From assembly GCF_001440475.1 (NCBI RefSeq), contig NZ_LLYB01000134.1, positions 254,025-318,024 of the forward strand: DNA of 64,000 nucleotides. The letters are read 5' to 3'. Position 1 is the stretch's first letter; each line of letters starts with the position of its first letter. A program made the translations under genes and the position numbers. Origin of the DNA: Bradyrhizobium lablabi. Lineage in GTDB: Bacteria > Pseudomonadota > Alphaproteobacteria > Rhizobiales > Xanthobacteraceae. Shown here piece after piece: positions 1 through 8,067 of this stretch. Under the pieces are notes generated by a model. It worked only from the letters and a program-made list of their open reading frames with translations, was not told the origin of the DNA and did no database searches.

Positions 1-1645
1 GGCGGTTGCTGTCGCCCGACAGCGACTGCGCTGCCGACAATACCTGGGAAGAGGCCGCGCCGGTCTCGCTGGCGCCGCGCTGCACGTCGGTGATGTTGCT
101 GGAGACCTGCTGGGTGCCCCGCGCCGCCTGCTGCACGTTGCGGGAGATTTCCTGCGTCGCAGCGCCCTGCTCTTCCACGGCGGCGGCAATGGCCGAAGAG
201 ATCTCCGCCAGCCGTTCGATGGTGCCGCTGATTTCCTTGATCGCGTTCACCGACTCCTGGGTTGCGCCCTGGATGCCGGCAATCTGCTGGCTGATCTCGC
301 CGGTGGCCTTTGCCGTCTGTTCGGCCAGCGCCTTGACCTCCGAGGCCACGACCGCAAAGCCGCGCCCGGCATCGCCGGCGCGCGCCGCCTCGATGGTGGC
401 GTTGAGCGCGAGCAAATTGGTTTGGCCTGCGATGGTGTTGATGAGTTCGACGACATCGCCGATCCGGCCCGCCGCCTTGGACAATTCGCTGACGCGGTCG
501 TTGGTGACGCGGGCCTGCCCGACCGCGTCGGTCGCCATCCGCGCCGATTCCTGCACCTGGCGGCCGATCTCGGTGACCGAGGAAGAAAGCTCCTCGGTCG
601 CCGACGCCACCGACTGCACGTTGGCGGAGGCTTCGCCGGAGGCCGAAGCGACCGTCGATGTCAGCGTCTGCGAGCGTTCGGCAGTCGCCGACAGCGTGCC
701 GGCGGACGCTTCGAGCTGCGTCGACGCCGACGATACCGTCTGCACGATCTCGCCGATCACGCTCTCGAAATTGCGCGTAATGCCGTCGACCCGCCGGCCG
801 CGCTCGATCTTGGCTTCGGCGTCGGCGGCTGCGGCTTCGTCGGCGGCCTTCTTGGCGATCAGCGCCTGCTTGAACACCTGCAAGGTGTCGGCCATCGCAC
901 CGATTTCAGTCTTCTCGCCCTGATGCGGCACGTTGGCGCTCAGATCGCCATTGCCCAGCGCTTGCATCGGCGTAACGATGGAGGCGATGCCGCTCGAGAC
1001 GTCGCGAACCAGATAGGCGCTGATACCGATGCCGATGACGACGGCGGCGCCCAGGATCAGGGCCAGCATCATCAGCGCGGAGGTGTAGCTGTCGGCCGCA
1101 TCCTGTGCCGCCTTGTCGGCGCCGGCGTTGTTGAGGTCGATGTCCTTGCGCAGGACGGCATCGGCATCGAGCCCGATCTTGTTGACCGTCTTGGTGTTCA
1201 GCTCATGGGCTTCGCGCGGAATCTGGCCGGCCGCCTTGCGCGACAGCGCCATCACCTCCTCGGTGCCTTTCTTGTAGCTCTCCCAGAGCTTCACCCATTC
1301 GTTATAGAGCGCACGCTCTTCGGGCGATGTGATCATCGGCTCATAGGCCGCGCGTGCCTTGGCGTTAGCTTCGACGACGGTCGCGAGGGTCTTTTCCTGC
1401 GCCAGCTTCTCTTCCAGCGTTTCGGACAGCATGTGCTCGCGGATCACGTTGCGATAGGTGATGACGCCGGCGCGCAGGTCGCCCAGCACGCGGACGCTCG
1501 GCAGCCAGCTCGTCGAGATGTCGACCGTGTTGGCATTGATGGCCCGCATGTTCCGGACCGCGAGCAAACCCATGCCCGTCGTCGCGACGAGCAGGAAGGC
1601 CACCACGGCGATGATCTTGGTGCGGATGGAGTATTTGGCGAGCAT
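1..1645 (-). CDS. methyl-accepting chemotaxis protein (C-terminus cut by window edge)
   Basis: Transmembrane chemoreceptor that passes periplasmic ligand signals to CheA/CheW. The ATG is at 1643-1645 on the minus strand and the frame stays open for about 548 codons to the window edge, so the extreme C-terminus is missing. Residues about 9-30 form a first membrane segment and residues about 190-213 a second. Between them lies a helical sensor region, probably a four-helix-bundle ligand domain. A HAMP linker follows (about 213-265), then a long alanine-rich coiled coil with the conserved receptor tip (motif GQTNLLALNATIEAARAG). Ligand specificity cannot be read. It lies downstream of otnK on the same strand but is separated from it by a terminator, so it is probably its own unit. 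Confidence 0.95.
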   Translation of the reverse strand, partial: MLAKYSIRTKIIAVVAFLLVATTGMGLLAVRNMRAINANTVDISTSWLPSVRVLGDLRAGVITYRNVIREHMLSETLEEKLAQEKTLATVVEANAKARAAYEPMITSPEERALYNEWVKLWESYKKGTEEVMALSRKAAGQIPREAHELNTKTVNKIGLDADAVLRKDIDLNNAGADKAAQDAADSYTSALMMLALILGAAVVIGIGISAYLVRDVSSGIASIVTPMQALGNGDLSANVPHQGEKTEIGAMADTLQVFKQALIAKKAADEAAAADAEAKIERGRRVDGITRNFESVIGEIVQTVSSASTQLEASAGTLSATAERSQTLTSTVASASGEASANVQSVASATEELSSSVTEIGRQVQESARMATDAVGQARVTNDRVSELSKAAGRIGDVVELINTIAGQTNLLALNATIEAARAGDAGRGFAVVASEVKALAEQTAKATGEISQQIAGIQGATQESVNAIKEISGTIERLAEISSAIAAAVEEQGAATQEISRNVQQAARGTQQVSSNITDVQRGASETGAASSQVLSAAQSLSGDSNR

Positions 1646-1812
1646 GGCGGGAATCTCTTGGTTTTGGGCGCGTGGACACGCCGAACGTGGCAAGGCGTCG
1701 GAATGTCGGGGAATCAAGAAAAGAGACGTTGCAGGACATCAAACCCGCTACGTCCTCAGGTTGAGTTAACGAAGTCTGGTAAAAATACCTACAAGTCGGA
1801 CTCACACCGGCC

Positions 1813-1831
1813 AAAAAACGCCGGCGCGGCG
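1813..1831 (-). terminator. Rho-independent terminator after otnK
   Basis: Immediately after the otnK stop, read on the minus strand, a CGCCG / CGGCG stem with a 3-base loop is followed by six T residues. This is the classical intrinsic terminator layout and separates the tetronate genes from the chemoreceptor. Confidence 0.75.
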
Positions 1832-1832
1832 A

Positions 1833-3110
1833 TCAGCGCATCAGCTTCAGCGCGTCGGAGAAAAACTCCGGCCCACCGAAATTGCCTGATTTCAGGGCAA
1901 GCAGCATCTCGCCTTTGTCGGAGCCGACGGATCGCAAAACCGGCACTCCTGCAGCGATTTCTTCGCCTACCAGGAAGCCGGGAAGGCGCAGGCGATCGAC
2001 GACGGCGCCTGAAGTTTCACCACCGGCGACCACCAGCCGCCGCACGCCTGAACGCACCAAGCCTTCGGCGATATCGGCCATCGCCTGCTCGATGGCATGT
2101 CCGGCTGCATCGCGGCCATGCCGGGATTGCAGAGCTGAAACCTGATCCGGCGTCGAGCTGCTGGCGATCAGGATCGGGCCGTCGGTGATTCGGTCGCTTG
2201 CCCAGGCCAGCGCGCGGCGGGCTTCGGCGGGACCGGCGATGATCTGCTCGGGATCGAGATGCAAAACGGGCATCACCTTTTCGGCGTTGGCAATCTGCGC
2301 CAGCGTCGCCTGCGAGCAGCTCCCCGCAAGGCACGCCGCCGGTCCACCGACCGGCGCGTCGGATACCGCGCCCGCGGCAGCCGCCTTGACCTTGCCGGAG
2401 GCGACCAGCGCCCGCGCGAGGCCGAGGCCGATGCCGGATGCACCCACCGACAGGCGGTGATCCAGCGCCACCGCGCCGATGGTTTCGAGATCCCGATCAA
2501 AGACGGCGTCGATGATGGCTGCGCCGATGCCCTTGCCCGAGAGATCGGCGAGGCGCCCGCGAACCGCCTCCGCGCCGCGCGACAGCGTGGCGAGATCGGC
2601 CAGCCCGACCTTGGTCCGGCTCTGGCGCGCCAAAACCCGCACCAGATTGGAATCGTGCATCGGGTTGAGCGGATGGTCCTTCAGCGGGCTTTCGTTCAGC
2701 GGCACGGAACCGACGAACAGATTGCCCTGATAGACGGTGCGGCCGGTTTCCGGAAAGGCCGGCGTCACCAGCACGATCGCATCGCCGGAATCCGTCCGCA
2801 GCGCATCCATGACCGGGCCGATATTGCCGGCATCGGTGGAATCGAAGGTTGAGCAGATCTTGAACAGCACATGGCCGGCGCCGCGGCCGCGCAGCCATTT
2901 TTCCGCGGCGCGCGAGCGGTCCACCGCCACCTCAGCCTCGATCGAGCGGCTCTTGAGCGACACCACGACCGCATCCACCTCGGGGAGCGCGAGATCGTCC
3001 GAGGGAACGCCGATGGTCTGCACCGTGCGCAGGCCCTGACGGGTCAGCGTGTTGGCGAGATCGGAGGCGCCGGTGTAGTCGTCGGCGATGCAGCCCAAGG
3101 ACAGTTTCAC
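1833..3110 (-). CDS. otnK: 3-oxo-tetronate kinase (DUF1537 four-carbon acid sugar kinase)
   Basis: Phosphorylates 3-oxo-tetronate to its 4-phosphate in four-carbon sugar-acid catabolism. The 425-residue length and the N-terminal motif GCIADDYTGASDLA are typical of the DUF1537 kinase family, and the C-terminal half has the glycine-rich VVAGGETSGAVV segment of the nucleotide-binding domain. The start is a GTG that overlaps the otnI stop (GTGA), so the two genes are translationally coupled. Neighbours otnI, ltnD and otnC supply the other steps of L-threonate or D-threonate use. The exact substrate isomer is inferred from context, not from sequence. Confidence 0.9.
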   Translation of the reverse strand: MKLSLGCIADDYTGASDLANTLTRQGLRTVQTIGVPSDDLALPEVDAVVVSLKSRSIEAEVAVDRSRAAEKWLRGRGAGHVLFKICSTFDSTDAGNIGPVMDALRTDSGDAIVLVTPAFPETGRTVYQGNLFVGSVPLNESPLKDHPLNPMHDSNLVRVLARQSRTKVGLADLATLSRGAEAVRGRLADLSGKGIGAAIIDAVFDRDLETIGAVALDHRLSVGASGIGLGLARALVASGKVKAAAAGAVSDAPVGGPAACLAGSCSQATLAQIANAEKVMPVLHLDPEQIIAGPAEARRALAWASDRITDGPILIASSSTPDQVSALQSRHGRDAAGHAIEQAMADIAEGLVRSGVRRLVVAGGETSGAVVDRLRLPGFLVGEEIAAGVPVLRSVGSDKGEMLLALKSGNFGGPEFFSDALKLMR

Positions 3111-3889
3111 GATTTCGCTCCGGCATAGGGCTTGAACCAGGCAAGTCCGTCGGTGGTCTTGCCGCGCGGGTTGTATTCGCAGCCCACGAAGCCGCCATAG
3201 CCGAGCCGGTCGAGTTCAGCGAACAGGAAGGGATAGTTCAGCTCCTCGCCGTCGGGCTCGTTGCGCGAGGGAATGCTGGCGATCTGGATATGGCCGGTGA
3301 TCGGCATCATCTCGCGCAGCCGCATGGTGACGTCGCCGTGAATGATCTGGCAGTGGTAGATGTCGAACTGCAGCTTCAGGTTTGAAATCTTCAGCTCGGT
3401 AATCAGATCGCGGGCAAAACCGAAATCGTTGAGAAAATATCCCGGCACGTTGCGCGAATTGATCGGCTCGATCACGACGTCGAGGCCGTGAGGCGCGAAG
3501 AATTCCGCCGCCCACGCCACGGACTTGTAGAATTGCTCGACGGCCTTGGCGTTGCTACGGTCGGCAATACCCGCCATCAGATGCAAGCGCTTGACGCCGG
3601 TCGCCTTGGCATAGGGCAACGCCGTATCGAGGCTTCGCTTCAGATCGTCAAACCGTTCCGGCAGCGCGGCAAAACCTTTTTCGCCGGCGTCCCAATTGCC
3701 CGGCGGCAGATTGAACAGCGCCTGTGTCAGGCCGTTGCGTTTCAAGCGTTCGCCGACGGCCTCGGCCGGGTGATCGTACGGAAACAGGAATTCGACGGCA
3801 GTGAAGCCCGCTTTCGCTGCGGCGTCGATGCGGTCGAGGAACGGAACCTCGGTGAACATCATGGAGAGATTGGCGGCAAAGCGCGGCAT
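3107..3889 (-). CDS. otnI: 2-oxo-tetronate isomerase (Hyi / hydroxypyruvate isomerase-like)
   Basis: A xylose-isomerase-like TIM barrel of 260 residues, the usual length for the Hyi/OtnI family. It interconverts 2-oxo-tetronate and 3-oxo-tetronate, between the dehydrogenase and the kinase of the pathway. Visible landmarks are the VIEPINSRNVPGYFL segment with a metal-binding Glu, the QFDIYHCQ segment, and GYGGFVGCEYNP near the C-terminus with the last metal-ligand Glu. It overlaps otnK by 4 bases. The OtnI reading rather than true hydroxypyruvate isomerase rests on the kinase, aldolase and dehydrogenase neighbours. Confidence 0.88.
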   Translation of the reverse strand: MPRFAANLSMMFTEVPFLDRIDAAAKAGFTAVEFLFPYDHPAEAVGERLKRNGLTQALFNLPPGNWDAGEKGFAALPERFDDLKRSLDTALPYAKATGVKRLHLMAGIADRSNAKAVEQFYKSVAWAAEFFAPHGLDVVIEPINSRNVPGYFLNDFGFARDLITELKISNLKLQFDIYHCQIIHGDVTMRLREMMPITGHIQIASIPSRNEPDGEELNYPFLFAELDRLGYGGFVGCEYNPRGKTTDGLAWFKPYAGAKS

Positions 3890-3927
3890 GTTCGGTCTCG
3901 CTTAGGGTTGCTGTTCGATGATGCGTC

Positions 3928-4218
3928 TCAACCGTGGGCAGTCCACGCGTTTCGAAGATATTCGTCCTGCTGTTCGTCACATAGAGGCTTGAGGGGACTG
4001 CGATCCAAATTATACCTTCTCATCAGAGCGACCAGGTCGCGTAGACTTTCCTTGTCCATCGGGCGCCGGACGATCAGTTCCAGGTCGCGAACAACCCCCG
4101 TTACCTTCTCGATTTCAGAGATCGATTGAATCCGTGCGAAGAAATAATCCTCATCCGTCTGGCTGTAGAAGCGCGGCCCGTTGATGAGCAGGACAGATTT
4201 TGCAACTTCGTTCGGCAT
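3928..4218 (-). CDS. small conserved-looking protein of unknown function, 96 aa
   Basis: Not recognised. The start chosen is the ATG of MPNEVAKSVLL; an upstream extension is possible but is arginine-rich, reads like antisense of ltnD, and would overlap ltnD. The protein is soluble, charged, without signal peptide or membrane segment, and has predicted helical stretches (for example the part around DYFFARIQSISEIEKV). It sits between ltnD (35 bases upstream) and otnI (38 bases downstream) on the same strand, so it is probably cotranscribed. Base composition looks less GC-rich than its neighbours, which suggests an insertion into the operon. Confidence 0.6.
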   Translation of the reverse strand: MPNEVAKSVLLINGPRFYSQTDEDYFFARIQSISEIEKVTGVVRDLELIVRRPMDKESLRDLVALMRRYNLDRSPLKPLCDEQQDEYLRNAWTAHG

Positions 4219-4252
4219 CTCAAACGCTCGGCTAAAACAGGACCCTCGCGGT

Positions 4253-5167
4253 TTACTTCGGCTCGCCCGGCAGCGGCGTGCCGGTGACCTTCGCATACAT
4301 CCGCGCCACCGAGGCGTCGTCGTCGCGGCCCATGCCGGCGGCCGACGTCATCAGGAACATCTGCAAGGCAGCAGCGGAAACCGGCACCGGGAATTTCTGC
4401 GAGCGCGCCATGTCCTGGATGATGCCGAGGTCTTTCACGAAAATATCTACCGCGCTGCGCGGTGCGTAATCGCCGTCGAGCACATGCGGCATGCGGTTCT
4501 CGAACATCCAGGAATTGCCGGCGGACGCCGTGATCACCTCGTAGACCTTGCGGATATCGAGCCCCTGCTTGGCGGCGAATGCGATGGCTTCGGAGGCGGC
4601 AGCGATGTGCACGCCCGCGAGCAACTGGTTGATCATCTTGAACGCGGCCCCCTGCCCGGCGGCGTCGCCGAGTTCGTAGAGTTTTGCCGCCATCGCATCC
4701 AGCGCCGGGCGTGCCTTGGCGAAGGCGGCCGGACTGCCGGAGGCCAGAATGGTGAGTTCGCCCTGCGCCGCGCGCTGCGCGCCACCGGAAATCGGCGCGT
4801 CGAGGTAATGGCGGTCAGTCGCCTCCAACTGCTTGGCGAGCCGCCGCGCGACGTCGGGATCCATGGTCGCGGAGGAAATGAATACCGCGCCTTCCCCGAG
4901 CGTTTCCGCAACGCCATTGGCGCCGAACAAAATGGTCTCGGTCTGGGCGGCGTTGACGACGACGCTGACGACGATGTCGGCGGATTTTGCGGCTTCCGCC
5001 GGCGTGCTCGCCCCCTTGCCGCCGTCGGCCACGAACCGCTTCACCGTTTCAGCGGATACGTCGCAGCCGGTGACTTCCAGCCCCGCGCGGCGCAATGAGG
5101 TCGCCATGCCATATCCCATCGAGCCCAGCCCGATGACGGCGACACGCGGTTTGGCGGATTCTGGCAT
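4253..5167 (-). CDS. ltnD: L-threonate dehydrogenase-like 3-hydroxyisobutyrate dehydrogenase family
   Basis: NAD-dependent oxidation of L-threonate to 2-oxo-tetronate, the entry step of this pathway. The 304 residues start at the ATG of MPESAKPRVAVIGLG, so the Rossmann motif GLGSMGYG is at residues 13-20; a longer upstream reading has no family support. The substrate motif DAPISGGAQRAAQG (about 123-136) and the catalytic Lys177 in GAAFKMINQ are present. It is divergent from otnC, with 122 bases between the two starts. Family members acting on other beta-hydroxyacids cannot be excluded from sequence alone, but the otn neighbours favour threonate. Confidence 0.88.
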   Translation of the reverse strand: MPESAKPRVAVIGLGSMGYGMATSLRRAGLEVTGCDVSAETVKRFVADGGKGASTPAEAAKSADIVVSVVVNAAQTETILFGANGVAETLGEGAVFISSATMDPDVARRLAKQLEATDRHYLDAPISGGAQRAAQGELTILASGSPAAFAKARPALDAMAAKLYELGDAAGQGAAFKMINQLLAGVHIAAASEAIAFAAKQGLDIRKVYEVITASAGNSWMFENRMPHVLDGDYAPRSAVDIFVKDLGIIQDMARSQKFPVPVSAAALQMFLMTSAAGMGRDDDASVARMYAKVTGTPLPGEPK

Positions 5168-5289
5168 TGCGGCGATTCCTCGATAGGTTTCTCGTTCGCC
5201 GCCATGGGCCGGCGGCCTTGTCCCTTGCGTATCACGGCTTGGCCGCGCTGCCAAAGCGTGAGACAAGGCTTCAAAACGGGGTCGGTTTT
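5168..5289. promoter_or_regulatory. divergent promoter region ltnD / otnC
   Basis: The only non-coding gap between the minus-strand otnK-otnI-ltnD genes and plus-strand otnC. It must hold promoters for both directions. I could not pick out a convincing operator, and no regulator gene of the pathway lies beside it. Confidence 0.4.
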
Positions 5290-5952
5290 ATGAGCGAAAC
5301 AAGGATCCGCGAGGAAATCTGCCGCCTCGGCCGCTCGCTGTTCGAGCGCGGGCTGACGCCCGGTTCCTCCGGCAATATCAGCGTCAAGCTCGACGACGGC
5401 GGCTGGCTGGTGACGCCGACCAATGCCTCGCTTGGCTTCCTCGACCCGGCGCGGATGTCGCGGCTCGCACCGGATGGACGGCTGGTTTCCGGCGATGCGC
5501 CGACCAAGGAAGTGCCGCTGCACACCGCGCTCTACCAGACCCGTGGCGCCGCGCGCGCCGTGGTGCATCTGCATTCAACCCACTCGGTGGCGTTGTCGAT
5601 GCTGCCGGAGATCGACCCGCGTGCCGCGCTGCCGCCGATGACACCTTATTATCTGATGAAATGCGGGCAGACCGCGCTTGTGCCTTATTACCGGCCGGGC
5701 GATCCGGCGGTTGCGGACGCCATCAAGGGGCTGGCCGGGAAATATTCGTCCGTGCTGCTCGCCAATCATGGGCCGGTGGTGTCGGGCGACACGCTTGAGG
5801 CTGCCGTGTTCGCGATGGAAGAGCTGGAAGAGACGGCGAAGCTGTATCTGCTGCTGCGGGGGTTGAACCCGAGGTACCTGTCGCCAGAACAGGTAAAGGA
5901 CTTGACGAAAGTGTTCGGGCTCACTCTGCCCGAAACTCACGATCACACATAG
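5290..5952 (+). CDS. otnC: 3-oxo-tetronate 4-phosphate decarboxylase (class II aldolase)
   Basis: Zn-dependent class II aldolase/adducin-type enzyme that decarboxylates 3-oxo-tetronate 4-phosphate to dihydroxyacetone phosphate, closing the pathway. It is 220 residues from the ATG of MSETRIREE; the frame is open further upstream but that part overlaps the divergent gene start. Key features are GSSGNIS near residues 25-31 (phosphate binding), the metal-site cluster HLHSTH at residues 93-98, and a further HGPVVSG histidine. The next gene starts 7 bases after the stop. Confidence 0.88.
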   Translation: MSETRIREEICRLGRSLFERGLTPGSSGNISVKLDDGGWLVTPTNASLGFLDPARMSRLAPDGRLVSGDAPTKEVPLHTALYQTRGAARAVVHLHSTHSVALSMLPEIDPRAALPPMTPYYLMKCGQTALVPYYRPGDPAVADAIKGLAGKYSSVLLANHGPVVSGDTLEAAVFAMEELEETAKLYLLLRGLNPRYLSPEQVKDLTKVFGLTLPETHDHT

Positions 5953-5959
5953 TCATCCC

Positions 5960-6550
5960 ATGCAAACCAATCTCAAATGCTTCAAGTCCGATAGAAAGTT
6001 CTGGGTGATTGGCTATGGGCCAGGCCATGGTCCCCTTCTGCTGAGAAGTGGAAAGACCGATGAACACCATACCCGCATCGACGTGCTAATTCTCGATGTA
6101 CGTGCGATGGAAACTAGATCCTGGTCCGAAGGATTTGAGATTGCGCTGGTTGATCAGGCCTACCTGCGAGATTTCCGCAGCCGCCCGGCCGAGATGATGG
6201 AACCAGGACTCAATGTGTACGCCATCTCCGGCGAAGGGTGGCAAGGATTCATCCTTGGTGGAAACCTTTGCGTCCATGAAGATGAAGCCGATTGGGGGGC
6301 ACCAAGCGCGTTCGCTGCTGCAGATCATGTAGGCCTGGCCCTGGCGGCAAGGCCAACGGACGCCGAGGTCGAAGCGGCGGCTCGTGTCCTTGATAAAGCG
6401 GGGCGCCACCATCATTGGTGGTCCAAAACCATTAAACCGTACGATGAGTTTGCCAAGACGGACCCGATCGCCAAGAGCGAGTTTGAAGGGATCGTGGAGC
6501 GGATGTTGATGGCCGCATCACAGGCAAAGCGAAATACGGAAACACCATAA
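5960..6550 (+). CDS. uncharacterised protein, 196 aa
   Basis: Not recognised. It begins 7 bases after otnC and may be read from the same transcript. The protein is soluble, has no signal peptide or obvious membrane segment, and is moderately rich in Trp and His (a HHHWW run near residue 150). Its base composition is visibly less GC-rich and less wobble-biased than otnC, consistent with later acquisition. The coding call rests on the uninterrupted frame, plausible protein composition and position, since the opposite strand shows only a poor 109-codon frame. Confidence 0.65.
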   Translation: MQTNLKCFKSDRKFWVIGYGPGHGPLLLRSGKTDEHHTRIDVLILDVRAMETRSWSEGFEIALVDQAYLRDFRSRPAEMMEPGLNVYAISGEGWQGFILGGNLCVHEDEADWGAPSAFAAADHVGLALAARPTDAEVEAAARVLDKAGRHHHWWSKTIKPYDEFAKTDPIAKSEFEGIVERMLMAASQAKRNTETP

Positions 6551-6562
6551 CGCGCTGCAGTC

Positions 6563-6641
6563 GTAGCCCGGATGGAGCGTAGCGCAATCCGGGGCCGGTG
6601 CTCGTTGTTTCCCGGATTTCGCTGCGCTCCATCCGGGCTAC
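6563..6641. repeat. palindromic intergenic repeat (family E)
   Basis: Two 31-base arms, 6563-6593 and 6611-6641, are near-perfect reverse complements around a 17-base loop (arms begin GTAGCCCGGATGGAGCG). It lies between the convergent ends of the 5960-6550 gene and livF, where it could act as a bidirectional terminator or mRNA-stabilising hairpin. The sequence type recurs in Bradyrhizobium and Rhodopseudomonas genomes. Confidence 0.85.
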
Positions 6642-6644
6642 ACA

Positions 6645-7349
6645 TCACAGCCCCAGATACGCCCTCCTTACATCCGGATTGACGCGAATGTCCGCCGCAC
6701 TCCCCTGCATCAGCACGCGCCCGGTCTGGAGAATGTAGGCGCGGTCGGCGATTTCCAGGCACTCCGACATGCGCTGCTCGACGATCAGCACGGTCATGCC
6801 GGCATCGCGGATGCGCTTCACCGCCTGGAAGATTTCGTCGACCAGTTTTGGCATGATGCCTTGCGACGGCTCGTCCAGCATCAGGAGCCGCGGGCGCGTC
6901 ATCAGGGCGCGGCCGATGGCGAGCATCTGCTGCTCGCCGCCGGAGAGCGTTTCGGCGCGCTGCTCCAGCCGCTCCTGCAGGCGCGGAAACAGCTTGAACA
7001 CGAGATCGAGCGGCGCTTCGCGGTCGGCCTCGCCGCGATAGAGGTAGCTGCCGAGGCGCAGATTGTCGCGCACCGACAGGCGCGGAAACAGCCGACGGTT
7101 TTCCGGCACATAGGCGATGCCGCGCGAGGTGATGACGTGCTGCGCCATGCCGTCGATGCGGGTGCCGTCGAACGACACCGTGCCGGAGCGCGGGCGCTCG
7201 GCACCGGCAATCGATTTCAACAGCGTCGACTTGCCGGCCCCGTTGGCGCCGGCGACGCAGACGATCTCGCCTTTCTCCACCTCGATCGAGACCGCCGAGA
7301 TCGCGACCAGGCCCTGATAGGCGGTGGTGACTTCATGCACCGACAGCAT
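6645..7349 (-). CDS. livF: branched-chain amino acid-type ABC transporter ATPase LivF
   Basis: One of two cytoplasmic ATPases of a HAAT-family importer. At 234 residues it has the compact LivF size. Walker A GANGAGKST is near residue 35, the signature LSGGEQQML near 139, and Walker B LLMLDEPSQGI near 158. It is last in the livK-H-M-G-F order on the minus strand and overlaps livG by 17 bases, so translation is probably coupled. HAAT importers also carry amides, urea and other amino compounds, so the substrate is open; see the neighbouring amidohydrolase. Confidence 0.93.
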   Translation of the reverse strand: MLSVHEVTTAYQGLVAISAVSIEVEKGEIVCVAGANGAGKSTLLKSIAGAERPRSGTVSFDGTRIDGMAQHVITSRGIAYVPENRRLFPRLSVRDNLRLGSYLYRGEADREAPLDLVFKLFPRLQERLEQRAETLSGGEQQMLAIGRALMTRPRLLMLDEPSQGIMPKLVDEIFQAVKRIRDAGMTVLIVEQRMSECLEIADRAYILQTGRVLMQGSAADIRVNPDVRRAYLGL

Positions 7350-8067
7350 GACGGTCTCCCAGATAGGCGGTGATGACTTTCGGATCGCGGACGACGTCGG
7401 CGGGCTTGCCCTCGACCAGCACCTTGCCGAGATCGAGCACGATCGCGCGGTCGACCAGCGGCATCACGATCTCCATGACATGCTCGACCATCAGCACGGT
7501 GACGCCGGTATCCCGCACCTTGCGCACCAGTTCGACGCCGGTCTTGGCTTCGACAGGCGTCAGTCCCGTGAGCACTTCGTCGAGCAGCAGCAGCTTCGGC
7601 TCGGTCGCCAGCGCCCGCGCCACTTCGAGCCGACGCTTCTCGGACGGCACCAGATCGCTCGCCAGCACATTGGCGCGCGGGCCGAGGCCGCAGAATTCCA
7701 GCACCTCATGTGCCTTGCGGCGGGCATCGCGCATCACGGTGCTGCGCACCAGCGCGCCGACGATGACGTTGTCGATGACCGTCATGGTCTCGAAACTCTT
7801 GACCACCTGAAAGGTGCGGCCGACGCCGCGCTGGCAACGTTCGGCGGCCGGCAATGCGGTGACATCCTCGCCGTCGAAGATGATCGAGCCTTGGGTCGGC
7901 GGCAGCACGCCCGCGATCAGGTTGAACAGCGTCGACTTGCCCGCACCGTTCGGGCCGATCAGGCCGACGATCTCGCCGCGCCCGACCGAGATCGAGACGT
8001 CGCTGTTGGCGATCAGGCCGCCAAAGCGCTGCCAGACGCCGCGGGTTTCCAGCAAGGGCGTCGTCAT
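7333..8067 (-). CDS. livG: branched-chain amino acid-type ABC transporter ATPase LivG
   Basis: Second ATPase of the HAAT importer, 244 residues from the ATG of MTTPLLETRG, which has a GGAGG-type ribosome site directly upstream; a longer upstream reading is antisense-like and overlaps livM. Walker A GPNGAGKST, the degenerate LivG signature around VPSEKRRLEVARAL and Walker B LLLLDEVLTGLTP are visible. Having Val rather than Pro after the Walker B Glu is common in LivG. It overlaps the livM stop by 4 bases. Confidence 0.93.
   Translation of the reverse strand: MTTPLLETRGVWQRFGGLIANSDVSISVGRGEIVGLIGPNGAGKSTLFNLIAGVLPPTQGSIIFDGEDVTALPAAERCQRGVGRTFQVVKSFETMTVIDNVIVGALVRSTVMRDARRKAHEVLEFCGLGPRANVLASDLVPSEKRRLEVARALATEPKLLLLDEVLTGLTPVEAKTGVELVRKVRDTGVTVLMVEHVMEIVMPLVDRAIVLDLGKVLVEGKPADVVRDPKVITAYLGDRHAVGA

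Noticed and set aside
422..2188. 588-codon plus-strand frame across the chemoreceptor and otnK
   Set aside because: It is an arginine-, glycine- and histidine-rich shadow of genes on the opposite strand with no domain; the minus-strand frames have clear families.
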